Shown here in pieces: positions 25,545 to 34,626 of a stretch of 64,000 nucleotides of DNA. How positions within the stretch are numbered: position 1 is the first letter of the stretch; each line of letters opens with the position of its first letter. Both the position numbers and the translations under genes were made by a program. Source of the stretch: Floricoccus penangensis (GTDB taxonomy: Bacteria > Bacillota > Bacilli > Lactobacillales > Streptococcaceae); the NCBI RefSeq assembly GCF_001832885.1, contig NZ_MKIQ01000023.1:1-64000 (forward strand), in the 5' to 3' direction. The notes below the pieces were generated by a model. It ran no database searches and was not told the DNA's origin. It saw only the letters and a program-made list of their open reading frames with translations.

Positions 25545-26576
25545 ATGAAAAAACAAAGTAAAACTAATATAATAGCGGTAGGAACTACCTTAGTAGCCAG
25601 TGGATTAGTATTCGCCTATCTTAACTATCTTGAAAGTAAGAAGAGAATAGACAAGAGGGCGAAAAGGAATTTTAAAAAATATATTTTTACTAATTTTCCC
25701 CAAGTTAATGATATTGAATTTGGTGAATTTAAGAGTTCATCCGTAGTTGGCTATCAGCATATAAATACACACTTGGATGGTTATCAATTAATCAATCTAT
25801 CTAGTCGAGATATAGAGGAAAAAGATTTTTCTATTCGTTGGATGAAAAATGAATTTCCAGATTTGAATCTTTCTTTTAAAGAAAACTCTAAAATAACTGA
25901 TAGAGATTATAATGTACTATCTGATATGGTTTATTATGCAGATGGTAAAAAGGCAATTAAAGATGGTATACCAAAGGTTGATGTAGGGGATATAATTCTT
26001 ACATCTACTCAATATCAAAGTGAGCCATTTGAGGTGGTTTTGGCTGAAGATAATCAAGAAAATGGTATGCAAGTTATTGCTTGCAAACGAAATAATGATA
26101 TTGTTATTTCTTATGCTGGGACAAATATTGACGATAATTTAGATGTGATTGCTGATGCAAGAACAATAATATTTGATGAAAAGATTCCTGATGAAACTAA
26201 GGACAGTCAATGGTTTACAGCCAAGAAATTTTATGAACAAGTAGTAGAAAAATTTCCTGATATGGAAATAAGTTTAACTGGTCATTCTCTTGGAGGTTAT
26301 CTAGCTCTTGCAATAGGAGCAACATATGAGAGACCTGCCACAGTTTTCAATGCACCAGATCCAAGTCGAATTATAAGTGATGAGGCTCGTTCTTGGATGA
26401 AAGAGAATAGTAAATTTTTAAAAAATTATCGTAATAACCTTGATTTGATTGGAAATTTTGGAGGAGATAAATGTGATGTGGGGGTCGTAATTGACAAAAA
26501 CAGTGGGGCAGATCCTGCTGTAAATCACGGAATATCAACTTGGAATTTTGACCAAGAAGGAAATGTAAAAAAATAA
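25545..26576 (+). CDS. Membrane-anchored lipase-like alpha/beta hydrolase
   Basis: 343 residues. One N-terminal membrane segment (about residues 8-26) then a soluble part. The nucleophile elbow is ISLTGHSLGGYLALA; a candidate Asp is in NNLDLIGN and a candidate His in AVNHGISTWNFDQEGNV. An upstream VVLAEDNQENGMQVIACKRNNDIVISYAGTN strand pattern fits class 3 lipase-like folds (Mbeg1/DUF2974-type). It sits between yqeK and rsfS, where streptococci usually have an isochorismatase-like gene, so it looks like an insertion into the conserved cluster. The substrate is unknown. The ribosome-binding site (GAAG) is weak. Confidence 0.75.
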   Translation: MKKQSKTNIIAVGTTLVASGLVFAYLNYLESKKRIDKRAKRNFKKYIFTNFPQVNDIEFGEFKSSSVVGYQHINTHLDGYQLINLSSRDIEEKDFSIRWMKNEFPDLNLSFKENSKITDRDYNVLSDMVYYADGKKAIKDGIPKVDVGDIILTSTQYQSEPFEVVLAEDNQENGMQVIACKRNNDIVISYAGTNIDDNLDVIADARTIIFDEKIPDETKDSQWFTAKKFYEQVVEKFPDMEISLTGHSLGGYLALAIGATYERPATVFNAPDPSRIISDEARSWMKENSKFLKNYRNNLDLIGNFGGDKCDVGVVIDKNSGADPAVNHGISTWNFDQEGNVKK

Positions 26577-26595
26577 AAAATTAATGAGGAAAAAT

Positions 26596-26955
26596 ATGAA
26601 TACAAACAAAATTATTGAAACAGTTGTTAAGGCAGCTGACGACAAAAAGGCTCTTGATATCGTTGTTATGGATATGAAAGAGGTTAGCGGAGTATCGGAT
26701 GCTTTTATTATTATGGAGGCTATGAATACACGTCAAATCGGTGCTATTGTGGATAACATCGTGGACAAGGTTGAGGAAGAAGGTATTGAGGTTCATCACA
26801 TTGAGGGTAATCCAAATAGCGGTTGGGTCTTAATTGATTTACTTGATGTGGTTGTAAGTGTATTTTCACATGATGAACGTGGATTTTACAATCTTGAAAA
26901 ACTTTGGTCTGATGCACCATTTATCGATGTGTCTAACATGATTGGAATAGATTAA
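26596..26955 (+). CDS. rsfS: Ribosomal silencing factor RsfS
   Basis: 119 residues. RsfS binds L14 on the 50S subunit and blocks subunit joining in starvation. Recognised from KALDIVVMDMKEVSGVSDAFIIMEAMNTRQ, EVHHIEGNPNSGWVLIDLLDVVVSVF and FYNLEKLWSDA. Start at the second ATG, 26596, because GAGGA lies at 26586-26590 between the two. Confidence 0.94.
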   Translation: MNTNKIIETVVKAADDKKALDIVVMDMKEVSGVSDAFIIMEAMNTRQIGAIVDNIVDKVEEEGIEVHHIEGNPNSGWVLIDLLDVVVSVFSHDERGFYNLEKLWSDAPFIDVSNMIGID

Positions 26956-26964
26956 GGAAGAAAA

Positions 26965-27702
26965 ATGGCGATTTACGAAGATTTTGCGCGTGTCTATGAT
27001 GATATTATGGACCAAAGTCTTTACGACGCATGGTATGACTTTACAGTTCGCCATATGTCAAAGGACACTAAAAAAATATTAGAGCTTGCTTGTGGAACAG
27101 GCAAGCTTTCGCTTAAGTTTGCAAGCGAAGGATATAAGGTTTACGGACTAGATTTTTCAGAAGAAATGCTGACGATTGCCTATAATCGTGCGGTTGACGC
27201 AGATGTTGATGTTGCTTGGATTGAGGGTGACATGCGTGACCTTGGTCAAATAGATACCTACGACTTGGTTACTTGTTACTCAGACTCAATATGCTACATG
27301 CCGAATCAAGAAGAGGTTCAAAAAGTTTTTGATGAAGTATATGGAAGTCTAAATGAGGGTGGAACATTCATATTTGATGTTCATTCGATTCATCAAATTG
27401 ATGATGTTTTTCCTGGTTATTCTTATCATGAAAATGATGAAGACTTTGCCTTCGTTTGGGATTCATATCCTGGAGAAGAAGAGCATTCAATTACTCATGA
27501 GCTAACTTTCTTTGTACAAGATGAAACTGATGGTAAATTTAATCGTCGTGATGAGGTACATGATGAAAGAACCTACTCAATCTACAACTATCAAATCATG
27601 CTTGAGAATGCTGGTTTCGATGATGTTAAGGTCTATGCAGACTTTGAAGATAAAGAACCGACAGAAGAAAGCGCACGCTGGTTCTTTGTAGCTAAGAAGT
27701 GA
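26965..27702 (+). CDS. Class I SAM-dependent methyltransferase of the rsfS locus
   Basis: 245 residues. The SAM-binding loop is ILELACGTGKLSLKFA (about 40-55) followed by YGLDFSEEMLTIA. The N-terminal MAIYEDFARVYDDIMD is a hallmark of the methyltransferase that follows rsfS in Firmicutes; its substrate is unknown. It ends with Lys-Lys-stop, encoded by AAGAAGTGA, and this same nine-base sequence is the first module of the repeat that follows, so the gene end and the repeat coincide. Confidence 0.88.
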   Translation: MAIYEDFARVYDDIMDQSLYDAWYDFTVRHMSKDTKKILELACGTGKLSLKFASEGYKVYGLDFSEEMLTIAYNRAVDADVDVAWIEGDMRDLGQIDTYDLVTCYSDSICYMPNQEEVQKVFDEVYGSLNEGGTFIFDVHSIHQIDDVFPGYSYHENDEDFAFVWDSYPGEEEHSITHELTFFVQDETDGKFNRRDEVHDERTYSIYNYQIMLENAGFDDVKVYADFEDKEPTEESARWFFVAKK

Positions 27703-28060
27703 TCCTAACGTTCTTCGAACGACGGTGTCGATAAGTCTAAAGTAACTATCTTTATAAATAAATCTAGTTACAAGACTTAGTCGCGATTCAACCGTTTAGA
27801 TTTTGAACATCACTAATAACCTAGGTTAACGCTGTCGATTTTACTAAACAAATAAATTTGTAAGTAAAACTCGCAAGGAAGTTTGCAGTTCATTAACTTT
27901 AAACGTGGTTTAGCTAATGCTGAAAGCAACGCTGTCGATTATACTAAAGTAAGCGGAGCTTACTAGTATAAATCGCAATCTGTAAACAACTTGTAAGAAA
28001 AATCTGGTTGAAGAATCACGACAAAGAAGTGATCCTAACATTCGTTGAACGACTGTGTCA
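27694..28060 (+). repeat. Hairpin-rich intergenic repeat element, copy 1
   Basis: AAGAAGTGATCCTAAC starts at 27694 and again at 28024 (330 bp apart); each copy continues with a related GAACGAC-GTGTC block. Between are three modules, each beginning with a GTGTCGAT or CTGTCGAT block and forming a long hairpin: 27732-27779, about 27839-27877 and 27936-27975. A terminal pairing TTCAACC-AGATTTT with AAAATCTGGTTGAA encloses the last two. The end CACGACAA-AAGAAGTGA is shared with the copy at 46684-46977. No open reading frame is convincing. Confidence 0.75.
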
Positions 28061-28122
28061 CTAAATATGGGAATATGTTTCCGATAAATCAATAAATTTT
28101 TTCAAATAATGAAAGGGACCAT

Positions 28123-29256
28123 ATGGAAGAAGGGCAAAAAGTAACGGGTATTGTAGCTGAATTCAATCCTTTTCATAATGGCCACAAATACCTTCTGTCG
28201 CAAGCAGAGGGTATTAAAATTATCGTCATGAGTGGTAACTGGCTACAGCGTGGAGAACCTGCAATAGTTGATAAATGGGCACGAGCTAATATGGCGCTTG
28301 AAAATGGTGCAGATTTAGTGATTGAGATGCCAGTGCTTGCTAGTGTTCAGGCAGCAGATTTTTTTGCTAAAGGTGCAATTGATATTCTTAAATCACTAAA
28401 AATTAATAATTTGGTTTTTGGAACTGAGTCTGATTTAGATTACCAAAGGGTTTCTGACATCTACAAAACAAAATCGGAAGAGATGGAAGATTTTTTACAA
28501 ACACTATCGGAAGATTTATCTTATCCAGAAAAGACACAACTTATGTGGCAAAAGTATACAGATCTGAGCTTTGATGGCAATACTCCCAATCATATTTTAG
28601 CTCTTGCTTATATAAAGGCTCTTGGGGGCTATGAAGCGACTTTATCGCCAGTTAGGAGATTGGGACAAGGTTTTCATTCTAAGGAACTGACAGGTGATTT
28701 TGCAAGTGCTACAGCCATTCGTAATAGTATTGATCAACCAGAAAGATATTTTAACTTCGTCCCTTCTTTAGTAGCTGATACTTTGAAAGATTCACCTAAA
28801 GTTTCTTGGACAAATTTCTTTCCTTTACTTAAATATAAAATCATTTCATCTGACATATCTAATATTTTACAAATGAATACAGAATTAGAAGTTCGAATAA
28901 AGAGAACTATCGATAAGGTGAATTCAATTGACGAGCTCGTCGAAGAGGTTTACACTAAACGTTATACTAAGGCGAGAATAAAGAGGTTGCTAGTTTACAT
29001 TCTACTTGACATAAAAGAGGGAGCAGGTATTGTTTCATCTAATAAAATTCGAGTGCTTGGTTTTACAGAGGCTGGACAAAAGCATTTGAAGTCTATAAAA
29101 AAAGATGTAGAATTAGTTGCAAAAATTGGTAGTATTCCTTGGGATGTAGAAAGTCAAAAAGCAGATGAAATTTATATGCTTGCTGATACAAATATCCAAG
29201 AACAAAATTTTGGAAGAATTCCTTATAGATATAAAAAGGCACCCGTCGATAAATAA
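28123..29256 (+). CDS. tmcAL: tRNA(Met) cytidine acetate ligase TmcAL (YlbM)
   Basis: 377 residues. TmcAL activates acetate with ATP to form N4-acetylcytidine at the wobble base of elongator tRNA(Met). The nucleotidyltransferase HxGH motif is HNGH at 18-21 in GIVAEFNPFHNGHKY; SGNWLQRGEPAIVDKWARA and a downstream RRLGQGFHSKEL segment also fit. Ribosome-binding site AAAGGGA. It ends the rsfS cluster and is followed by a hairpin shared with the convergent lipoprotein gene. Confidence 0.92.
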   Translation: MEEGQKVTGIVAEFNPFHNGHKYLLSQAEGIKIIVMSGNWLQRGEPAIVDKWARANMALENGADLVIEMPVLASVQAADFFAKGAIDILKSLKINNLVFGTESDLDYQRVSDIYKTKSEEMEDFLQTLSEDLSYPEKTQLMWQKYTDLSFDGNTPNHILALAYIKALGGYEATLSPVRRLGQGFHSKELTGDFASATAIRNSIDQPERYFNFVPSLVADTLKDSPKVSWTNFFPLLKYKIISSDISNILQMNTELEVRIKRTIDKVNSIDELVEEVYTKRYTKARIKRLLVYILLDIKEGAGIVSSNKIRVLGFTEAGQKHLKSIKKDVELVAKIGSIPWDVESQKADEIYMLADTNIQEQNFGRIPYRYKKAPVDK

Positions 29257-29266
29257 TCGATGGGTG
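29240..29266 (-). terminator. Terminator hairpin between tmcAL and the lipoprotein gene
   Basis: CACCCGTCGAT (29240-29250) pairs with ATCGATGGGTG (29256-29266) with one G:U. Reading on the minus strand it is followed by CCTTTTTAT, so it best serves the lipoprotein transcript; it overlaps the tmcAL 3' end. Confidence 0.7.
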
Positions 29267-29281
29267 TTAAAATTATAAATT

Positions 29282-29920
29282 CTATTTTTCTACTTCTTTA
29301 ATTGAACTAAGAATTTCATTGTAACCTGTCTTGTTTTTTTCATAATTTGATTTAAGAGACCAAAAACTTACACGAATATAAGAGTCAATACCTTCTATTA
29401 CATACTCACTACAAACAAGATTCATTCCAGATTTTTCAGTATCATATGTTGCAAGTTTTGAGTTTTGACCATTTATTGGTTCAATATCGTTAAACTTAAC
29501 CGGTTTATTTTTTATTGTTGGATCTTCAGCAAATGTATTTTCTCCCAGGGTAGTAAAAGCATTGATATCTGTAAAATCTGATTTATTTTCAATTAAAATT
29601 GCCAAGCTTACACTTGTTTTAAAGTTGCTTGCATAAAATACTGCATCTGTATCAGGGTTATCTTTTTTATCTTCTTGCGTTGTGTTTTCCCAGCCTTTAG
29701 GAAGTGTGATTTGAAATTCTTTTGCATCATCCGGATTTTTAAAAGTTTCCACTTTGTTAGTTGGTTTGTTCTCTTCTTTAGATTGACTGTTTTTTTCAGT
29801 TTTCTCATTTTTCCCAGATTTGATTTCTTTTTTGGCTTCTACTGGTTTATTATTCCAACATCCAGTTAAAAATGGTAGAGATAGGCAACCTAGCAAAATG
29901 ATAGTAAATATCTTCTTCAT
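29282..29920 (-). CDS. Secreted lipoprotein of unknown function
   Basis: 212 residues. Lipoprotein signal peptide with lipobox LTGC (Cys21), then a charged, Lys/Glu-rich linker of about 30 residues and a compact domain. That domain begins with FQITLPKGWENTTQED and includes AVFYASNFKTSVSLAILIENKSDF, recalling PsbP/DUF1795-like surface lipoproteins, but I do not recognise a specific function. A cre site lies just upstream of its start, so carbon-source control is likely. Monocistronic. Confidence 0.8.
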   Translation of the reverse strand: MKKIFTIILLGCLSLPFLTGCWNNKPVEAKKEIKSGKNEKTEKNSQSKEENKPTNKVETFKNPDDAKEFQITLPKGWENTTQEDKKDNPDTDAVFYASNFKTSVSLAILIENKSDFTDINAFTTLGENTFAEDPTIKNKPVKFNDIEPINGQNSKLATYDTEKSGMNLVCSEYVIEGIDSYIRVSFWSLKSNYEKNKTGYNEILSSIKEVEK

Positions 29921-29937
29921 AAAAACTCCTTTAAAGT

Positions 29938-29982
29938 TGTTATCGTTTACATATATTTTAACATAATTTTTAGTTTCAACAA
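29938..29982 (-). promoter_or_regulatory. Lipoprotein promoter with cre site at the transcription start
   Basis: Minus strand: -35 TTGTTG (29977-29982), 16-base spacer, -10 TAAAAT (29955-29960). TGTAAACGATAACA (29938-29951) directly downstream fully matches the cre consensus TGWAANCGNTNNCA, so CcpA bound here should block initiation. Confidence 0.75.
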
Positions 29983-30084
29983 CGCCACTTTATAATTATG
30001 TAAATGATATAAAGAAAAAATTATTTTAACCTTTGCCTAAAATATGATAAAATATGTAAGAAATTAAGATATGGAGGTTCCAAA

Positions 30085-30798
30085 ATGGGACGTAAATGGG
30101 CAAATATTGTCGCTAAAAAAACAGCAAAAGATGGAGCTACTAGTAAAGTTTATGCAAAATTTGGTGTAGAAATATATGTAGCAGCTAAGCAAGGGGATCC
30201 AGATCCTGAATCAAATGCAGCACTTCGCTTAGTATTAGAGCGTGCTAAACAAGCACAGGTTCCAAAACATATTATTGACCGCGCAATTGACAAAGCAAAA
30301 GGTGGAGCTGATGAAACCTTTACAGAAGGTCGTTATGAAGGATTTGGTCCTAACGGTTCAATGATTATTGTTGACACGTTGACAAACAATGTAAATCGTA
30401 CAGCAGCAAATATCCGTACAGCATTTGGTAAAAATGGTGGTAATATGGGTGCAAGTGGTGCTGTGTCTTATATGTTTGATAATACAGGTGTTGTTGGTTT
30501 TAAAGGCGATGATACAGATGAAATATTCGAATATTTGATTGAGCAAGACATAGAAGTACGTGACGTAGAAGCTCAAGATGATCAAATCATTGTTTATTCT
30601 GAACCAGAAGATTTCCATAAAACAATGGAAGCTTTAAGAGCACATGGAATTTCAGAATTTACTGTAAGTGAACTTGAAATGATTCCTCAATCTGAAGTTG
30701 AATTGTCTGGAGAAGATTTAGAAACTTTTGAAAGATTAGTTGATATTCTTGAAGAAGATGATGACGTTCAAAAAGTTTATCACAATGTAGCTGAATAA
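30085..30798 (+). CDS. YebC/TACO1-family protein (YeeI-like)
   Basis: 237 residues. N-terminal [44 protein letters not shown] and KAKGG segments are typical of the family, followed by the conserved [27 protein letters not shown] and [14 protein letters not shown]. Proteins of this family were long called transcription factors; some help ribosomes through difficult sequences. Which role applies here is not evident. GGAGGTT ribosome-binding site, monocistronic with terminator. Confidence 0.93.
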   Translation: MGRKWANIVAKKTAKDGATSKVYAKFGVEIYVAAKQGDPDPESNAALRLVLERAKQAQVPKHIIDRAIDKAKGGADETFTEGRYEGFGPNGSMIIVDTLTNNVNRTAANIRTAFGKNGGNMGASGAVSYMFDNTGVVGFKGDDTDEIFEYLIEQDIEVRDVEAQDDQIIVYSEPEDFHKTMEALRAHGISEFTVSELEMIPQSEVELSGEDLETFERLVDILEEDDDVQKVYHNVAE

Positions 30799-30803
30799 TA
30801 ATT

Positions 30804-30828
30804 AAACCAGAGAAATCTGGTTTTTTTT
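30804..30828 (+). terminator. Terminator of the yebC-like gene
   Basis: AAACCAGA (30804-30811) pairs with TCTGGTTT (30816-30823), then a run of T. Confidence 0.9.
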
Positions 30829-30967
30829 GTGTAAAATTTGAAAAAATAGGTCGTTTTAGCTTTGTAAAGCAATCCTATCGTGCAATATTTTGTAAATTAA
30901 GTTATGCTATCTTTATCATATGTATAAAACATTTTAAAGTAAATTTAGAAAGGAGAGAAATATATTT

Positions 30968-31588
30968 TTGGATATAGGTAATCAGATAAAAGAGAAAAGA
31001 AAAGAAAAAGGATGGACTCAAGAAGAGTTAGGCAGAAAGCTAAATGTTACAAGAGCTGCTGTATCTAACTGGGAAGCTGGTAGAAATTATCCTGATATAA
31101 AAACAATTGTTGATATATCGGATATTCTTTCAATCTCTTTAGATAAATTGTTGAAAGGCGATACAGAAATGGTTGACAAGATTGTAAAGGACAACAAGAA
31201 AATAAGAAAGGAAAGATTAATATTTTTCATTTTAACTTTTGTTTTATTTTTTATATTACTGATTATAACTTTTGATAGGTATAAGAATATTGAACTCAGT
31301 AACTCAAATCAAATAAAACAAGTAGAGATTGATGGAGATAATTTACAAATTAATACAAATTTGCCTCTTTACAGAAGCTTGACAGGATATTTTATAAATA
31401 ATAACAGGTATCATGAAGATACAATTCAAATTGAATTGACAAGCTCTATGGACTTTTCTCTTAAACATCAAGAAAAAATGAATATTGAACTTCAAAATAA
31501 TTTATCGAAAAAAGTGAAATATGTTGAAATTATAAATTCAAAAGGCGAAGTATTTAAAACAGTTGAAACAAATAAACATATTGAATGA
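30968..31588 (+). CDS. XRE-family regulator with membrane anchor (paralogue 1)
   Basis: 206 residues. An HTH_3 domain at about residues 1-62 (IKEKRKEKGWTQEELGRKLNVTRAAVSNWEAGRNYPD), a basic linker, one membrane segment (about 79-98, LIFFILTFVLFFILLIITF) and an external domain of about 105 residues without a recognised fold. TTG start at 30968 with AAAGGAGAG 10-12 bases ahead; no ATG lies between. It resembles the protein at 45900-46640 in layout and in its DNA-binding domain. Possibly a one-component membrane sensor; its targets are unknown. Confidence 0.8.
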   Translation: MDIGNQIKEKRKEKGWTQEELGRKLNVTRAAVSNWEAGRNYPDIKTIVDISDILSISLDKLLKGDTEMVDKIVKDNKKIRKERLIFFILTFVLFFILLIITFDRYKNIELSNSNQIKQVEIDGDNLQINTNLPLYRSLTGYFINNNRYHEDTIQIELTSSMDFSLKHQEKMNIELQNNLSKKVKYVEIINSKGEVFKTVETNKHIE

Positions 31589-31705
31589 TATTTGATGATT
31601 TTCAGTGCTACATTAATTTAAAAATGTATATAATAATAGATTCATAACTGTGATATAATTAATGTGTGATAACAGATACAATACTATAGTTAGGAAGTTG
31701 AAATA

Positions 31706-33676
31706 ATGAATGGATTTACAGTAGGATTAGGCGATTTGGGAAACACTTCGATACAAAATGTTGAGACCCTCTTTGCTCAGGCAAATGGTGCTCTTGGGGT
31801 TAGATCTAGTCTTCCAATTTTAGATTCTGACAGTAACCCTGGATCGTTTCTAAATGCATATTATGAAAGTCATGACATCATTTATGGTGAAAATGCCTAT
31901 GGTTATGCTAAAAAGCATGAGACAATGGTAAAACTTTTCGATATGAGGAGTATAGACATTGAAATACTAGGCGATAATAATTTAAAGCTTCAAAAAGAAG
32001 ATATTAGTTTAGATATGGCAAAAGGTATCTTAAATGAAGAATATATTTATACTACAATTGATGGTAAAAGGATAAAAATTGAATTAGAATCTTTTGCAAG
32101 TCATTTTGATCGAAATGTTTATGCTCAAAAAATAATAATAACTGCCTTGAATTTTTCAGGACAATTATCTATTAATAAGAGTGTAAAGCATATCCTAGCA
32201 AAAAAAGATGAAGATTTTGATCCAAGGGTAAAAGAAGCTAGTGTTAACTTAATAGTAGAGGAAAATAAGTATACGACTCCGAATAGTAATTTAAGTTTTT
32301 TCGTTAATTTTGATGAAATTAATGAGAATCTAGAAATTAATGAAGGTGAGTCTGTAACTTTTAAACAGATATATCAAATTTCTCGTGAAAATAAATTTAC
32401 CAGTCCTACTTATGATCATCTTAAAGAAAAACAAATAGAAATTTTTAACCGCTTCTGGGAAAGTTCCGATATTGAAATTGAAGGAGATGAAAGGCTACAA
32501 AAAGGTATTCGCTTCAATTTATACCATTTATTTAATTCAGCTGGGAGAGATGGACACAGTAGTTTTGGTGCTAAGGGATTAACTGGTGAAGGGTATGAGG
32601 GACATTACTTTTGGGATACAGAAATGTATTTGTTACCATTCTTTGTCTACACTCAACCTGAAATTGCCAAGTCGCTTTTAACTTACAGAACTAACATCTT
32701 GGATAAAGCACGTGATCGTGCTGAAGAGTTGAGCTTTAAGGGAGCTCTGTTTGCATGGAGGACCATTGATGGACATGAAACATCAGCTTACTACCCAGCG
32801 GGAACTGCACAACTGCATATTAATGCTGATATTGCTTACGCATTTGAACTTTATGAAAAGGTAACAGGTGATTCTGACTTTATTGAAAAATCATCAGATG
32901 TCATATTTGAAACTGCAAGATTTTGGTATAGTTATGGCTTTATGTCTGAGCGTGGTTTCGAAATACATGAAGTTACAGGTCCTGATGAGTACACAGCTTT
33001 AGTAAATAATAACTACTATACAAATAAAATGGCACAAAATAATCTTAATTATGCATGTAAATTGGCTAAAAGGATGAATGTTAATATAGAGGAAGCTGCG
33101 AAATGGGAAGAGGCTTCAAATGAAATGTATTTGGGTTATGATATTGAAAGAGGTATTACAAAGCAAGATGACTCGTTCCTTGATAAGCAAGTTTGGGATT
33201 TTGAAAATACACCTAAGGAAAACTATCCTTTACTTTTACATTACCATCCAATGACTATTTATAAATATCAAGTTCTTAAACAAGCTGATACCATCTTAGC
33301 TCATATGCTCTATGATGTTTCAAATGAACAGATGGAACGAGATTTTGATTTTTATGAACCATTGACTACTCATGACAGTTCTTTGTCAAAGGCAATCTAT
33401 GGTGTGGTTGCGAGTAAAATTGGTCGCAGTGATGTTGCTTATAAATTCTTCAAAGAGGCTGCGACAATGGATTTAGAAGATCAACAAGGCAATTCAAGTC
33501 ATGGAATACATGCAGCTAATATGGGAGGCTCGTGGCTAGGATTACTATATGGTTTTGCTGGATTAAATATTAATAATGGTGAAGTGATAACACATAATAA
33601 TTTGCCCAAAGAAATTAAGTCTTTGAAGTTTACGTTAACTATTAATGGTGAAAAACGAGAGATATTAATAAAATAG
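31706..33676 (+). CDS. Glycoside hydrolase family 65 disaccharide phosphorylase
   Basis: 656 residues. GH65 enzymes split alpha-glucosidic disaccharides with phosphate, giving beta-glucose 1-phosphate. The glucose-binding block is LTGEGYEGHYFWDTEMYLLPF; the general acid Glu probably lies in EIHEVTGPDEYTALVNNNYYTN. The segment HETSAYYPAGTAQLHINADIAYA resembles trehalose- and nigerose-type members as much as maltose phosphorylase, so substrate is left open. It is about 100 residues shorter than many family members, mainly in the N-terminal sandwich. No beta-phosphoglucomutase gene is adjacent. It converges on a MalEFG-type importer, with AGGAAG as ribosome-binding site. Confidence 0.85.
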   Translation: MNGFTVGLGDLGNTSIQNVETLFAQANGALGVRSSLPILDSDSNPGSFLNAYYESHDIIYGENAYGYAKKHETMVKLFDMRSIDIEILGDNNLKLQKEDISLDMAKGILNEEYIYTTIDGKRIKIELESFASHFDRNVYAQKIIITALNFSGQLSINKSVKHILAKKDEDFDPRVKEASVNLIVEENKYTTPNSNLSFFVNFDEINENLEINEGESVTFKQIYQISRENKFTSPTYDHLKEKQIEIFNRFWESSDIEIEGDERLQKGIRFNLYHLFNSAGRDGHSSFGAKGLTGEGYEGHYFWDTEMYLLPFFVYTQPEIAKSLLTYRTNILDKARDRAEELSFKGALFAWRTIDGHETSAYYPAGTAQLHINADIAYAFELYEKVTGDSDFIEKSSDVIFETARFWYSYGFMSERGFEIHEVTGPDEYTALVNNNYYTNKMAQNNLNYACKLAKRMNVNIEEAAKWEEASNEMYLGYDIERGITKQDDSFLDKQVWDFENTPKENYPLLLHYHPMTIYKYQVLKQADTILAHMLYDVSNEQMERDFDFYEPLTTHDSSLSKAIYGVVASKIGRSDVAYKFFKEAATMDLEDQQGNSSHGIHAANMGGSWLGLLYGFAGLNINNGEVITHNNLPKEIKSLKFTLTINGEKREILIK

Positions 33677-33739
33677 TAAAAAAAATGAGAGGAATCTTTC
33701 TCTAGTTTTACATTTTTAATGATTTATCATAAAGGAATT

Positions 33740-33775
33740 AAAAAAAGAAAATCGAAGCTTCGATTTTCTTTTTTT
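33740..33775. terminator. Bidirectional terminator between the GH65 gene and malG
   Basis: A 36-bp perfect palindrome: A7-GAAAATCGAAG mirrored by CTTCGATTTTC-T7, centred at 33757/33758. It provides a T-run in both directions for the convergent genes. Confidence 0.92.
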
Positions 33776-33785
33776 GTAAGATATT

Positions 33786-34625
33786 TTAACCTTTAACACC
33801 ACCTGATGTGATACCTTCAACGTAATATTTTTGCATGAATATAAATAGGAGGGTAATTGGCACTGCTATGATTACACATCCAGCAGTAAAGGTTGTAAAC
33901 CAATTATTAATTTTATCTTGAGTTACCATAGAAAATAGACCAATAGCAACGGTATATTTTTCAACTTTGTCTCCTAAAATTACTTTAGCAAAGATAAAGT
34001 CCATCCAAGGAGCCATAAAGCTCATGAGGGCAGTATAAACGATAATTGGTTTAGATAGTGGAAGAGTTATCTTGAAGAAAATATCAGCCCTTGTAGCACC
34101 GTCAATCATTGCTGATTCATCGAGTGAATATGGGATCGTATCAAAGAAACCTTTTGCTATATAAAATCCAAGTCCAGCTCCTGCTGAATATACAATAACC
34201 AAAGCAGTAAGAGTTTGGTCAAGCCCCATTGCCTTCAATATGTAGTAAATTGCAATCATACTCATAAAACCAGGGAACATGTTAAGTACAAGTGCAAGTT
34301 TCAAAAAGCGATTACGATATTTGAAACGAATACGACTTAAAGAATATGACATTGCTACTATTATGAATGTTGATATTATACAAGTGAAGATAGCAACTAT
34401 TAATGTATTTATAAACCATTTTCCAAAAGGAAATGATGGATTTGTAAATAGATTTGAGTAATTTTTAAGTGTAAATGTCTTAGGAATTATGTACTGAACA
34501 GCCATTCCTCCTTCGCCACGGAAGCTAGTCATAACTATCCAGAAGATAGGGAATAACCAGACAATAGCCAAAACAAATAGTAATATATAAGTAAATGCTA
34601 AATTTTTAGTTTTAGTTTTATTCAT
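33786..34625 (-). CDS. malG: Maltodextrin-type ABC transporter permease, MalG/MalD-like
   Basis: 279 residues, six membrane segments. The cytoplasmic EAA loop reads DESAMIDGATRADIFFKITLPLSKPIIVY (about 180-208). N-terminal FTYILLFVLAIVWLFPIFWIVMTSFRG and C-terminal FIFMQKYYVEGITSGGVKG (ending GGVKG) are typical of MalG. Third gene of the minus-strand malE-malF-malG unit, starting one base after the malF stop. Exact substrate not determined; maltose or maltodextrin likely. Confidence 0.88.
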   Translation of the reverse strand: MNKTKTKNLAFTYILLFVLAIVWLFPIFWIVMTSFRGEGGMAVQYIIPKTFTLKNYSNLFTNPSFPFGKWFINTLIVAIFTCIISTFIIVAMSYSLSRIRFKYRNRFLKLALVLNMFPGFMSMIAIYYILKAMGLDQTLTALVIVYSAGAGLGFYIAKGFFDTIPYSLDESAMIDGATRADIFFKITLPLSKPIIVYTALMSFMAPWMDFIFAKVILGDKVEKYTVAIGLFSMVTQDKINNWFTTFTAGCVIIAVPITLLFIFMQKYYVEGITSGGVKG

Positions 34626-34626
34626 G

